From Sinorhizobium saheli (GTDB taxonomy: Bacteria > Pseudomonadota > Alphaproteobacteria > Rhizobiales > Rhizobiaceae): 64,000 nt of DNA. The notes beneath the pieces are model-generated. The model was not told the DNA's origin and ran no database searches. It saw only the letters and a program-made list of their open reading frames with translations. Location: positions 186,001-250,000 of the forward strand of contig NZ_LNQB01000102.1 in assembly GCF_001651875.1 (NCBI RefSeq). Reading direction: 5' to 3'. How positions within the stretch are numbered: the first letter of the stretch is position 1; every line of letters starts with the position of its first letter. This document shows, in pieces, positions 51,881-60,557 of the stretch. The position numbers were made by a program, and so were the translations under genes.

Positions 51881-51925
51881 ATGCCCTCCGATCGTCGGAA
51901 GCGATCGGAGGGCATGTCCTTTTCG
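51881..51925 (+). terminator. Rho-independent terminator of the polyamine importer operon
   Basis: A perfect 14-bp stem (ATGCCCTCCGATCG / CGATCGGAGGGCAT at 51881-51894 and 51902-51915) with a 7-base loop is followed by GTCCTTTTC. The stem is strong and the T-tract short. Confidence 0.8.
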
Positions 51926-51939
51926 CGCCCACACCCCCG

Positions 51940-52059
51940 CCTCGCCGCTTCACGCCGCGGCTTGCAGATCCGGCGGCGAGCCTTGCCGAGATCAACCGGC
52001 GCTTCGCCGCCGTTCCCTTCGAGGGCGCCTACTGGACGAGCCTCAAGGCATCGCAGTGA
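51940..52059 (+). pseudogene. Possible remnant of a coding sequence (C-terminal tail)
   Basis: One frame between the terminator and the next gene reads like real protein, ending LAEINRRFAAVPFEGAYWTSLKA-S-Q and a TGA at 52057-52059. It has no start codon and no ribosome site; a stop precedes it at 51868. It may be the tail of a deleted gene. I do not recognise the family and the call is weak. Confidence 0.25.
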
Positions 52060-52167
52060 CCCTCGTGCCCGCGGTGCGGCTCGGCGGAACGCCTGCGACC
52101 GACACCGACGACCCGCTCATTGCCAGTCACGCGCCACCCTATATAAGACTCCGTCAGGAGGATTTGC

Positions 52168-52689
52168 ATGTTGTGGTTGGTTGCGTTGCCTCTGGGCGTG
52201 GCGCTCGTGTATCTCGCCGTGCGCTACGGCCGATTTCGCAGTTGGCTGGAGCCGGTCCTGTCGATTGCCGTGGCACTGGGGCTGACCGCCGCCTTCCTGA
52301 TCTGGCTCAGCGAGGGTACGCCGGAGCAGGGCCCGGCGCCCGCCACTCCAGAGCCCGCCGCCGCTCTCGCCGCTTCCGATATCCTCCTCGAAGACATGAC
52401 CTTCGAGGCCAACCAGTCCGAGCGCAGCTACCGCGTTCGCGGCACGGTCACCAATTCGTCGGAGGTGGCGCTGGAATATTTCCGGATTACCGTCACGCTC
52501 GAGGATTGCCCGCAAGGCGCCTGCAGGCGCATCGGCGACGACACGGCGCTCGTCCTCGTGCGCGTCCCGGCCGGCCAAAGCCGTGCTTTCGAGACGTTCC
52601 TCACCTTTCGTTACCGGGAAGATGAAGCCCCGACCGCACCGAAATGGAGCTACGGCGTCAGCGATGTCAGGGGTGCGGCCGGGCGGTAA
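52168..52689 (+). CDS. Conserved hypothetical membrane-anchored protein
   Basis: The 173-residue protein has two N-terminal hydrophobic helices (LWLVALPLGVALVYLAVRYG and WLEPVLSIAVALGLTAAFLIWL), a Pro/Ala-rich linker (about 51-70) and a C-terminal beta-rich domain (ILLEDMTFEANQSERSYRVRGTVTNSS...). That domain resembles the small Ig-like/FxLYD folds of envelope proteins, with a CPQGAC pair that could form a disulfide. AGGAGG precedes the ATG. No named family is certain, and the neighbours give no hint. Confidence 0.8.
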   Translation: MLWLVALPLGVALVYLAVRYGRFRSWLEPVLSIAVALGLTAAFLIWLSEGTPEQGPAPATPEPAAALAASDILLEDMTFEANQSERSYRVRGTVTNSSEVALEYFRITVTLEDCPQGACRRIGDDTALVLVRVPAGQSRAFETFLTFRYREDEAPTAPKWSYGVSDVRGAAGR

Positions 52690-52708
52690 TCGGCAGTGCA
52701 CAGTGGTT

Positions 52709-52765
52709 GCCCATCATCCGCCTGCCGGCACCTTCTCCCCATTTTGATGGGGAGAAAGGACTCGC
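52709..52765. repeat. Short mosaic repeat unit
   Basis: One unit of the CTTCTCCCC family, with a stem TCTCCCCATTTTGATGGGGAGA, lies between the convergent hypothetical and MttB-like genes. It could also serve as a two-way transcription stop. Confidence 0.65.
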
Positions 52766-52795
52766 GGGGCACCGCCATCCCCAATCGCAATTGCC

Positions 52796-54340
52796 TCAGC
52801 AATAGATCCTGAACTTCTCCCGGATCGCCCGGTCGATCTCCGAAGCGATCACCGACGGTGCGGCTTCCGCGAGAATGCGGTTCTTCCTCTCGATCGCACG
52901 CGCGACGAGATCGGGCCGCCCGATCTCGGCCCATTCCTTCGGGCTCGTCCGGTCCGCGACCGCCGGGTAGATATATTCCGTCTGCATCAGGCCCAGCGTC
53001 TGCGGGTGGCCGAGATAGTGGCCTGGCCCGTCCAGGCAGACGGAGCGCATGGTTTCGAGCGAGACCGAGTCCTCGGTGACCTCGATACCGCGGATGCAGC
53101 GCTGTACCTGACCGAGTAAGTCGTCGCCGAGCACCAGCGACTCCAGGCAGAAGCCGAGCAGCGAGGCATGCATGCCCACCGCCTCGTAGACCATGTTGAG
53201 GCCGGAGAGGCCCGCCATGACGTTGGAGATCGCCTGCTCCCAGCCGGCCTGCATGTCGGGAAGCTTCGCATCCGCGATACCGGCGGCGGCACCGCCCGGC
53301 AGACGGTAGAACTGGTGCATCTGCGCGCAGCCCGCGGTCAGCAGCGCCTGCTCGCCGGAGCCGCCGGACATGGCCCCGGTCCTCAGGTCGGAAACGAACG
53401 GCCAGGTGCCGAAGACGGCCGGATGGCCGGGGGCCATGGCGTTGACATAGACGACGCCCGCGAGGCATTCCGCGACCGCCTGAACGATCGCTGTCGCCAG
53501 CGGCGCCGGCGCCGTTGCACCCGCCTGCCCCGCCGAAAGCAGCAGGATCGGCATGCCGCCGCGGATACACTTTTCCATGGTGATGCAGCTCTCTTCCGCA
53601 AACTTCATCGGCGGCACGACGAAGCAGTTGGAATTCGAGACGAAGGGCCGCGCCCGCCACTTGTCCTCGCCGCCGGCGATCATGTGGATCAGATCGAAGC
53701 AGCCCTCGACATGCGACGGATCGGAGAAGCTGGTGCCGACATGTTTGGTGGTCCCGGCGCAGCAGGCATAGAGGGTGTTGATGTCCATCAGGAAATTGTC
53801 GGGGACATCCCGGCAGACCATTGCGCGCTGGAAGAAATGCACGTTGTCGAGATGATCGACGAGTTGCGCCGCATTCAAAAGGTCCTTCGCCGTCGACTCG
53901 CGATATTCCCGCTTCTCGACGTCGACGACGTGCACCGCGGCGCCCGCCGTGCCGTAATAGACGCGGGTGCCGCTCAAGTTCAGGTCCTGCTTCGGATCGC
54001 GGGCATAAAGCGTGATGTCGCGCGCGGCGACGGCGAGCATGTCTTCGACCAGTGCGCGGGGGAAGCGGATGCGCCCGTCGTCGCCGAGGATCGCGCCGGC
54101 GCCGGTCATGATCTCGATGCCGGATTTCGGCGCATTGGCGAGCCCGATCTCTTCCAAGGCATCGAGCGCCGCCGCGTGAATGCGCTTCACCTCCGCCTCC
54201 GTCAGCGGCTTGTACTGACCGCCCGAAAGGCCGGGGCGTACCGGCCGGATGTTCTCGGCAAGCGGTGCCGAGCGAAGCGCCACGCGCGCCGCCCGACCGC
54301 CGGACCGTCTCGAAGCCGCAACTGCGCATTCCTCAGCCAT
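52796..54340 (-). CDS. MttB-family methyltransferase without pyrrolysine
   Basis: The 514-residue protein belongs to the trimethylamine methyltransferase family (PF06253): LTEAEVKRIHAAALDALEEIGL, IRFPRALVEDMLAVAARDITLYARDP, YGTAGAAVHVVD, DLRTGAMSGGSGEQALLTAGCAQMHQFYRLP and the C-terminal SPKEWAEIGRPDLVARAIERKN. The frame is open without an internal UAG, so it is a non-pyrrolysine member like MtgB, which moves a methyl group from glycine betaine to a corrinoid protein. No corrinoid protein or RamA-like activator is in the window. It is the last gene after two DMGDH-like oxidases, which points to N-methylated glycines. The start at 54340 keeps GGGAG 6 bases upstream; an ATG at 54346 abuts it. 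Confidence 0.9.
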   Translation of the reverse strand: MAEECAVAASRRSGGRAARVALRSAPLAENIRPVRPGLSGGQYKPLTEAEVKRIHAAALDALEEIGLANAPKSGIEIMTGAGAILGDDGRIRFPRALVEDMLAVAARDITLYARDPKQDLNLSGTRVYYGTAGAAVHVVDVEKREYRESTAKDLLNAAQLVDHLDNVHFFQRAMVCRDVPDNFLMDINTLYACCAGTTKHVGTSFSDPSHVEGCFDLIHMIAGGEDKWRARPFVSNSNCFVVPPMKFAEESCITMEKCIRGGMPILLLSAGQAGATAPAPLATAIVQAVAECLAGVVYVNAMAPGHPAVFGTWPFVSDLRTGAMSGGSGEQALLTAGCAQMHQFYRLPGGAAAGIADAKLPDMQAGWEQAISNVMAGLSGLNMVYEAVGMHASLLGFCLESLVLGDDLLGQVQRCIRGIEVTEDSVSLETMRSVCLDGPGHYLGHPQTLGLMQTEYIYPAVADRTSPKEWAEIGRPDLVARAIERKNRILAEAAPSVIASEIDRAIREKFRIYC

Positions 54341-54410
54341 CTTCATCTCCCAATGGCGTTATAGCTCTTGTCTCGCGCTTGCCACCCCTCTCCTCGGCCA
54401 GCGATTGCCC

Positions 54411-54512
54411 TTCACCCTAGCCCTCTCCCCGCACGCGGGACTGGACGGCGCGGCATACCCCATCTCCCCGTCAAAAAGGGGAGAAGGTGCCGGCAGGTGG
54501 ATGAGGGGCGAA
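54411..54512. repeat. Mosaic repeat unit
   Basis: Modules of the CTCTCCCCGC and CTCCCCGTCAAAAAGGGGAG type lie in the 203-base gap between the MttB-like gene and the upstream oxidase gene. As at 47327, it splits an operon and may adjust relative expression. Confidence 0.7.
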
Positions 54513-54543
54513 TCATTGCCGCGAGGGTCCATCCGACACGGAA

Positions 54544-56991
54544 TTAAGCCCGCACCCGCTCCGCCTTCGGGTCATACATCGGCTTCAGCGAAGCCTCGGC
54601 CTTGACCCGCGCTCCGGCGATTTCGATCTCGTAGCCCGAGGCCAGCACGTCCGCCTCGCTCTGCCCTTGGCACGGCACGTAGCCAAGCCCGATCGCGCCG
54701 CCGAGGTGATGCCCGTAATTGCCCGAGGTGATCGTCCCGACGATCTCGCCGTCACGGACAATCGCCTCGTTGTGGAAGAGCAGCGGCTGCGGATCGGTAA
54801 GCCTGAACTGCACCAGCCGGCGCGTGAGCCCCGTGTCACGTCTGGCGAGCACCGCCTCGCGGCCGATGAAATCGCCCTTGTCCGGCTTGACCGCAAAGCC
54901 GAGCCCCGCTTCGAGCACATGGTCCTCGTCGGTGATGTCGTGGCCGAAATGACGGAACGCCTTTTCGATGCGGCAGCTGTCGAGCGTGTGAAGACCGCAG
55001 AGTTTGAGCCCCAGGCCGGCTCCCGCTGCCTCGAGCGTCTCGAAGACATGCGCCGCCTGGTCGGTCGAAACATAGAGCTCCCAGCCGAGTTCGCCGACAT
55101 AGGTGACCCGATGCGCGCGGGCGAGCCCCATGCCGATCTCGATCTCGCGGGCGGTACTGAAGGGATGCGCCGCGTTGGAGAAATCGTTCGTGCTCACCAC
55201 TTGCATCAGCTCGCGCGCGCCTGGCCCCATGACGCAGAGCACGCTTTCGGCGGCGGTGACATCGGTGATCACCACGAACGCGTCGCCAAGATGCTTGCGC
55301 AGCCAGGCGAAATCGCGCTGCAGCGTCGCGCCCGGCACGACGAGCAGGAAAGCGGTCTCCGAAAGTCGCGTCACGGTCAGGTCGCTCTCGATGCCGCCGC
55401 GGGCGTTGAGCATCTGGGTGTAGACGATGCGGCCGGGCTCGACATCCATCTCGTTGGCGCAAAGCCGCTGCAGAAAGGCGAGCGCATCGCGCCCCTCGAC
55501 GCGGATCTTGCCGAACGACGTCATGTCGAAGAGGCCGACGCCATTGCGAACCGCAAGGTGCTCCTCCCGCTGGTTCTCGAACCAGTTCTGCCGCTTCCAG
55601 GAATAGCGGTACTCGCGTTCCTGGCCTTGCCGCGCGAACCAGTTGGCGCGCTCCCATCCCGCCACTTCGCCGAAGACGGCGCCGCGGGCTTTCAGATGCT
55701 CGTGCAGGGGCGAGCGGCGAACGCCGCGCGCCGTCGCCATCTGGCGATAGGGGAAATGATCCGCATAGAGGAGGCCCAGCGTCTCCGATACGCGTTCCCT
55801 GAGATAGCTGCGGTTCTTCTGGAACGGCTGCGCGCGGCGGATATCGACCTCCCAGAGATCGAAGGGCGGCTCGCCGTCGTTCATCCATTGCGCCAGCGCC
55901 ATGCCGGCACCGCCGGAGGAGACGATTCCGATCGAGTTGTAGCCTGCCGCCACCCAAAAGCCTTTGAGCTCCGGCGCCTCGCCGAGATAGTAGCGGTCGT
56001 CGGGCGTAAAACTTTCCGGACCGTTGAAGAAGGTATGGATACCCGCCGTCTCCAGCATCGGCATCCGGTTGACCGCCATTTCGAGGATCGGGGCGAAATG
56101 ATCGAAATCCTCCGGCAGCTGGTCGAAGCAGAAGTCCTCGCTGATACCTTCCATGCCCCAGGGCTTGGCCTTCGGCTCGAAGGCGCCGACCAGCATCTTG
56201 CCGGCATCTTCCTTGTAATAAGTGCACTCGTCGGGCACGCGCAGCACCGGCAGGCGGCTTAAGCCCGGGATTGCCTCGGTGACGATATAAAAGTGCTCGC
56301 AGGCATGGAGCGGCACCGTGACGCCGGACTGGCGGGCAAGCTCCCGGCCCCACATGCCGGCGCAGTTGACGACGTTTTCGGTCTCGATGGTAAAGCGCTC
56401 GCCGTCCTGCTCGCAGGTGACGCCGGTGACGCGCCCGTCCTTCTTCAGGACCGAGGTGACCTTGACGCCCTCGATGATCGTCGCGCCGTTCTGCCGCGCG
56501 CCCTTGGCAAGCGCCATGGCGATATTGGCGGGATCGCATTGGCCGTCGAGCGGCAGATGCACCGCCGCCTTGACATCGGTGACGTTGAGATGCGGATAAA
56601 GCTCCTTCACCTCGTCCGGCGCAATCTCGCGCACATCGACATTGAAGGCGCGGGCGAGCGAGGCTTGGCGGTAGATTTCTTCCTTGCGCTCATCCGTCAG
56701 CGCAACGGTGATCGAGCCGTTCTGGCGCATACCGGTCGAAATGCCGGTTTCGGCCTCCAGCTTGACATAGAGGTCGGCCGAATATTTCGCCAGCCGCGTC
56801 ATGTTCTGCGAAGCGCGAAGCTGGCCGATCAGCCCGGCCGCGTGCCAGGTGGTGCCTGAGGTCAGCTGCTTGCGCTCCAGCAGCACGACATCGGTCCAGC
56901 CGAGCTTCGCCAGGTGATAGGCGACCGAGCAGCCGGACACGCCGCCGCCGATGATGACCGCGCGCGCCTTCTGAGGAATGGGCTTCGTCAT
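54544..56991 (-). CDS. FAD/folate-type dimethylglycine or sarcosine dehydrogenase-like protein (second of tandem)
   Basis: The 815-residue protein has an N-terminal DAO domain (AVIIGGGVSGCSVAYHLAKLGW) with the covalent-FAD His motif GTTWHAAG near residue 50. The FAO_M middle region follows, then a GcvT-like aminomethyltransferase domain from about residue 430 (REYRYSWKRQNWFENQREEHLAVRNGVGLFDMTSFGKIRVEG...) ending in GCV_T_C. Relatives oxidise N-methyl groups of dimethylglycine or sarcosine and pass the C1 unit to tetrahydrofolate. Its ATG overlaps the stop of the upstream paralogue by 4 bases (ATGA). Confidence 0.93.
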   Translation of the reverse strand: MTKPIPQKARAVIIGGGVSGCSVAYHLAKLGWTDVVLLERKQLTSGTTWHAAGLIGQLRASQNMTRLAKYSADLYVKLEAETGISTGMRQNGSITVALTDERKEEIYRQASLARAFNVDVREIAPDEVKELYPHLNVTDVKAAVHLPLDGQCDPANIAMALAKGARQNGATIIEGVKVTSVLKKDGRVTGVTCEQDGERFTIETENVVNCAGMWGRELARQSGVTVPLHACEHFYIVTEAIPGLSRLPVLRVPDECTYYKEDAGKMLVGAFEPKAKPWGMEGISEDFCFDQLPEDFDHFAPILEMAVNRMPMLETAGIHTFFNGPESFTPDDRYYLGEAPELKGFWVAAGYNSIGIVSSGGAGMALAQWMNDGEPPFDLWEVDIRRAQPFQKNRSYLRERVSETLGLLYADHFPYRQMATARGVRRSPLHEHLKARGAVFGEVAGWERANWFARQGQEREYRYSWKRQNWFENQREEHLAVRNGVGLFDMTSFGKIRVEGRDALAFLQRLCANEMDVEPGRIVYTQMLNARGGIESDLTVTRLSETAFLLVVPGATLQRDFAWLRKHLGDAFVVITDVTAAESVLCVMGPGARELMQVVSTNDFSNAAHPFSTAREIEIGMGLARAHRVTYVGELGWELYVSTDQAAHVFETLEAAGAGLGLKLCGLHTLDSCRIEKAFRHFGHDITDEDHVLEAGLGFAVKPDKGDFIGREAVLARRDTGLTRRLVQFRLTDPQPLLFHNEAIVRDGEIVGTITSGNYGHHLGGAIGLGYVPCQGQSEADVLASGYEIEIAGARVKAEASLKPMYDPKAERVRA

Positions 56992-59435
56992 GCCTTCAAT
57001 CTTTCGTTCGAGGGATCCCAGAGCGGCTGGTCGGGCTCAACGATCGCCTTGAAGCGGTCGCCGAAAATCTCGACCTCGATCTCCTGGCCGGGTACGGCGA
57101 GATCGGCGCGCAGCATGCCGAGCGCGATCGACTTGCCGACGCGATAACCCCAGTTGCCGGACGTCGTCTCGCCGACCACCTCGCCGCCCGACCAGAGCGT
57201 CGACATATAGGGCGCGTCGCATTCTCCCGCCTCGACCGTCAGCGTCACGAAGCGCTTGGCGACTCCCTGCTGCTTCTCGCGCTCCAGTGCCGCCTTGCCC
57301 TTGAAGCTCGGCTTCGACCAGTCGACGAAACGGTCGAGCCCGCCCTGAAGGATCGTGTAGTCGGTCGAAAGATCGCCCTTCCAGGCGCGATAGCCCTTTT
57401 CGATCCGCACGCTGTCGAGCGCCTCCATGCCGAAGGGCTTGAGGCCGTGTTTCCGGCCGGCCTCGCAGACCGCGTCGAAGATCGCGCCGGTATCATCGAC
57501 CTTCGTGTGGATTTCCCAGCCGAGCTCGCCGGCAAAGGAGACGCGCACCAACTGGCAATAGCGTCCTGCGATCTCAGCGGTCTGATGTGTCAGCCAAGGC
57601 TTGGCAAGATCGGCATCCGTCACCTCCGCGAGGATCGCGCGCGACTTCGGTCCCGTCAGGATCTGGCAGGCGAAATTCGCCGTCACGTCGTCGAGCGTGA
57701 AGGCGGCATTCGCCGGGCGGTGCTTCTGCAGCCACTCGAGATCATGCCACTGCGCCGTCGCCGCAGTGATCAGGAAGAAGAAATCCTCCTCGATCGCCAT
57801 AACCGACATTTCCGTGACGATGCGGCCCTTGTCGTCGGCGAAATAGGCGAGCCCGATGCGTCCCGCTTTCGGCACCCGGCCGGTGATGAGGCCGGAGAGC
57901 CATTCGCGCGCCCCCTCGCCCTTCACCCGGAAGCGCGAGAAGCCCGGCAGGTCGAGAATGCCGGCGGCATCGCGCACCGCCAGGCACTCCTCCTCGATGC
58001 GCTTCGCCCAGGGGCCCTCCCGCCCCCAGGTCTGCGTCGCCTCTTCGGAGGTGTCGTCGGCGGGCTTCGCATACCACATGGCACGCTCCCAGCCGTTATA
58101 GGGCTTGAACTGCGCGCCGAGCGCGGCGATCCGATCATGGATCGGCGACAGCTTCCTGTTGCGCCCCGCCGGCCAGTAATGCTTCGGGAAATGCATCGCA
58201 TATTCGTGGCCGTAGATTTCCTTGCCCTTGGCGACGCAGTAGTCCCGGTCGGTATAGTCGGTATAACGGCGCGGATCGCAGGACCACATGTCCCATTCCG
58301 TCTGGCCTTGGGTCACCCATTCGGCGAGCACCTTGCCGGCGCCGCCCGCCTGGCAGATCCCGAAGGTGAAGACGCAGGCCTCGAAGGCGTTCGGCACGCC
58401 GGGCATCGGCCCGATCAAGGGGTTACCGTCCGGTGCATAGGGGATCGGCCCGTTGATGACGCGCGACAGACCGGCAGTGCCGAGGATCGGCACCCGCTCG
58501 ACGGCGTCGTTCAGGTACCATTCCAGCCTTTCGAGGTCGTCCGGGAAGAGCTGGAAGGAGAAATCCTCCGGCATCGGATCGTCGGGCGTTACCCAATGGG
58601 CGCGGCAGTTGCGCTCATAGGGCCCGAGATTCATGCCGTATTTCTCCTGCCGCAGATAATAGGAGGAGTCGACGTCGCGTAAGAGCGGCAGCTTGTGCCC
58701 GGCATCCTTCGACCAGGCTGCAAGCTCCGGGATCTCCTCGAAGAGGATGTATTGATGGCTCATCACCATCATCGGCACGTCGCGGCCGAACATCTTGCCG
58801 ACCTCGCGCGCATAGTAGCCTGCGGCATTCACCACATATTCGCAGCGTATCTCGCCTTGCGGCGTGGAGATCACCCACTCATCGTTTTCGCGGCGCGCTC
58901 CGTTGGCCGGACAGAAGCGGATGATCTTCGCGCCCATGTCGCGCGCACCCTTTGCCAGAGCCTGCGTGAGCTGGGCCGGGTCGATATCACCGTCATGGGG
59001 GTCGTAAAGCGCGCCGGTCAGATCATGCGTTTCGAGGAAAGGATAGCGGCTGCGCATCTCGTCGGGCGTCAGGATATCGAGCTCCATGCCCTGATACCGC
59101 CCCATGCCGACGACGCGCTTGAACTCCTGCAGCCGCTCCCTGGAATGCCCGAGACGGATCGAGCCCGTGACGTGGTAGTTCATCGGATAGTCGACCAGCG
59201 CGCCGAGCTCCCGGTAGAGCGAGGCCGAATAGCGCTGCATGTTCATGATTGACCATGACGCGGAAAACGTCGGCACATTGCCGGCCGCATGCCATGTCGA
59301 GCCGGCCGTGAGCTCGTTCTTCTCCAGAAGCACGCAATCGGTCCAGCCGGCCTTGGCGAGATGGTAGAGCGAGGAGGCGCCGACCGCGCCCCCGCCGATG
59401 ATCACGACACGTGCATGTGACGGCAAATTCGACAT
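56988..59435 (-). CDS. FAD/folate-type dimethylglycine or sarcosine dehydrogenase-like protein (first of tandem)
   Basis: This is also 815 residues. It has the DAO motif VVIIGGGAVGASSLYHLAKAGW, covalent-flavin motif GSTWHAAGNV near residue 50, and a C-terminal GcvT half (LAVRDAAGILDLPGFSRFRVKG, VSFAGELGWEIHTKVD, ALDSVRIEKGYRAW). It differs clearly from the downstream copy in sequence, so the two probably act on successive or different methylamines. The ATG at 59435 has GAGGG 9 bases upstream; the longer frame to 59486 runs into the promoter. It is first in a LysR-divergent operon with the second oxidase and the MttB-like gene. Confidence 0.93.
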   Translation of the reverse strand: MSNLPSHARVVIIGGGAVGASSLYHLAKAGWTDCVLLEKNELTAGSTWHAAGNVPTFSASWSIMNMQRYSASLYRELGALVDYPMNYHVTGSIRLGHSRERLQEFKRVVGMGRYQGMELDILTPDEMRSRYPFLETHDLTGALYDPHDGDIDPAQLTQALAKGARDMGAKIIRFCPANGARRENDEWVISTPQGEIRCEYVVNAAGYYAREVGKMFGRDVPMMVMSHQYILFEEIPELAAWSKDAGHKLPLLRDVDSSYYLRQEKYGMNLGPYERNCRAHWVTPDDPMPEDFSFQLFPDDLERLEWYLNDAVERVPILGTAGLSRVINGPIPYAPDGNPLIGPMPGVPNAFEACVFTFGICQAGGAGKVLAEWVTQGQTEWDMWSCDPRRYTDYTDRDYCVAKGKEIYGHEYAMHFPKHYWPAGRNRKLSPIHDRIAALGAQFKPYNGWERAMWYAKPADDTSEEATQTWGREGPWAKRIEEECLAVRDAAGILDLPGFSRFRVKGEGAREWLSGLITGRVPKAGRIGLAYFADDKGRIVTEMSVMAIEEDFFFLITAATAQWHDLEWLQKHRPANAAFTLDDVTANFACQILTGPKSRAILAEVTDADLAKPWLTHQTAEIAGRYCQLVRVSFAGELGWEIHTKVDDTGAIFDAVCEAGRKHGLKPFGMEALDSVRIEKGYRAWKGDLSTDYTILQGGLDRFVDWSKPSFKGKAALEREKQQGVAKRFVTLTVEAGECDAPYMSTLWSGGEVVGETTSGNWGYRVGKSIALGMLRADLAVPGQEIEVEIFGDRFKAIVEPDQPLWDPSNERLKA

Positions 59436-59508
59436 CAGTGGTTCCCTCTTTCTCGCGATTTTTGACGAGGAGCGGGGCGCCATCAAGCGTATGGCGGGAG
59501 CTTTATTG

Positions 59509-59523
59509 ATCGAAGAATTCGAT
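59509..59523. promoter_or_regulatory. LysR-type T-N11-A box, candidate operator
   Basis: ATCGAA-GAA-TTCGAT is a 15-bp palindrome with T at 59510 and A at 59522, the T-N11-A pattern of LysR sites. It lies 33 bases before the LysR start and 74 before the oxidase start, in the shared promoter region. Binding by the adjacent regulator is inferred. Confidence 0.6.
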
Positions 59524-59555
59524 TAGATTGGCTCGGCCGAACCGAGGAGCGCGCG

Positions 59556-60407
59556 ATGCAGGTGGACCTGATCGAGACCTTTCTGGACCTTATGGAGACG
59601 CGGAGCTTCAACCGCACCGCCGAGCGACTGAACGTCACGCAGTCGACAGTCTCCCATCGCGTCAAGGCACTCGAGGCGCAGTTCAGCCGCAAGCTCTTCA
59701 CCCGCAACAAGGGCGGCACCGTTCCGACGGCCGCGGGTTTGCGCTTTCTCGACTATGCAAAGGCTCTGCAAAATCAATGGCATGAGGCGACGCGCGCGGT
59801 GGCGAGCGCCGGTGCCCTGGAGCGCTCCATGCGGCTCGGCATCCAGCACGACCTGGCCGAGGCCCTTGCCGGCCGCTGGGTCGCCGCCATCCGCCGGGAA
59901 CTGCCAACGACGGAGATCTATATGGAAGCGGACTATTCCGGCCAGATGAACCGCGATCTCGCCGCCGGGGAACTCGATCTCGCCATTCTCTACACCCCAC
60001 ACTACCTGCCCGACCTTCACTATGAACGGATCGGCGAGTTGCATTACGTACTGGTCAGCACCGAGGCGAGTGAAATGGCCGGCGTGCGACCCGACACCTA
60101 TATCCGCGCCAGCTATTCGCCGGCCTTCGACCGCGCCCATCGGCTCGCCCTGCCGCATCTCTCGGTCGCTTCGCTTGCCGCCGGACAGAACATGGCGATC
60201 GCCGGTTTCCTGCGCGCGCTCGGCGGCGCGGCCTATGTGACGAGAGCCACCGCAGAGCGGCTTTCCCACGACGGCATCGCGGCTATTGTCGACGACGCGC
60301 CGGTCATTCCGCAGGCGATCTATGCTGCGACGAGTCTTCGCACCCGCCACGCCCACCAGCACCGCAAGATCATCGGCGCCATGGAGGGGCTCCTCGTCGC
60401 CGCGTAA
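59556..60407 (+). CDS. LysR-family regulator of the methylamine oxidase operon
   Basis: The 283-residue protein has the LysR HTH (DLIETFLDLMETRSFNRTAERLNVTQSTVSHRVKALEAQFSRKLFTRNKGG) and a substrate-binding domain (MRLGIQHDLAEALAGRWVAAI, GELDLAILYTPHYLPDL). It is slightly shorter than typical (about 300). It is divergent from the two-oxidase/MttB-like operon with a T-N11-A site between them, the classical LysR layout, so it likely controls that operon and itself. Confidence 0.92.
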   Translation: MQVDLIETFLDLMETRSFNRTAERLNVTQSTVSHRVKALEAQFSRKLFTRNKGGTVPTAAGLRFLDYAKALQNQWHEATRAVASAGALERSMRLGIQHDLAEALAGRWVAAIRRELPTTEIYMEADYSGQMNRDLAAGELDLAILYTPHYLPDLHYERIGELHYVLVSTEASEMAGVRPDTYIRASYSPAFDRAHRLALPHLSVASLAAGQNMAIAGFLRALGGAAYVTRATAERLSHDGIAAIVDDAPVIPQAIYAATSLRTRHAHQHRKIIGAMEGLLVAA

Positions 60408-60417
60408 AGGCAGCAAA

Positions 60418-60540
60418 TGGCCCCTCTCCTCGGGTTTAACCCGAGGACTAACCCTCTCCCCAGAGGGGACTGGGGGGCGCGGCATGCCCCTTCGCCCCGC
60501 TTGCGGGGAGAAGGTGCCGGCAGGCGGATGAGGGGCGCTC
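60418..60540. repeat. Mosaic repeat between convergent genes
   Basis: CTCCTCGGGTTTAACCCGAG, CTCTCCCCAGAGGGGA and CTTGCGGGGAGAAGG units lie side by side. These are the same modules, including the CTCGGGT/ACCCGAG stem, as at 31888-32040. It lies between the LysR and membrane-hydrolase stops and may act as a two-way terminator. Confidence 0.75.
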
Positions 60541-60557
60541 AAGGAAACGGGACGCCC

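Noticed and set aside
52796-54340. Pyrrolysine-containing MttB
   Set aside because: The frame is open with no in-frame TAG, so it is a non-pyrrolysine homologue.
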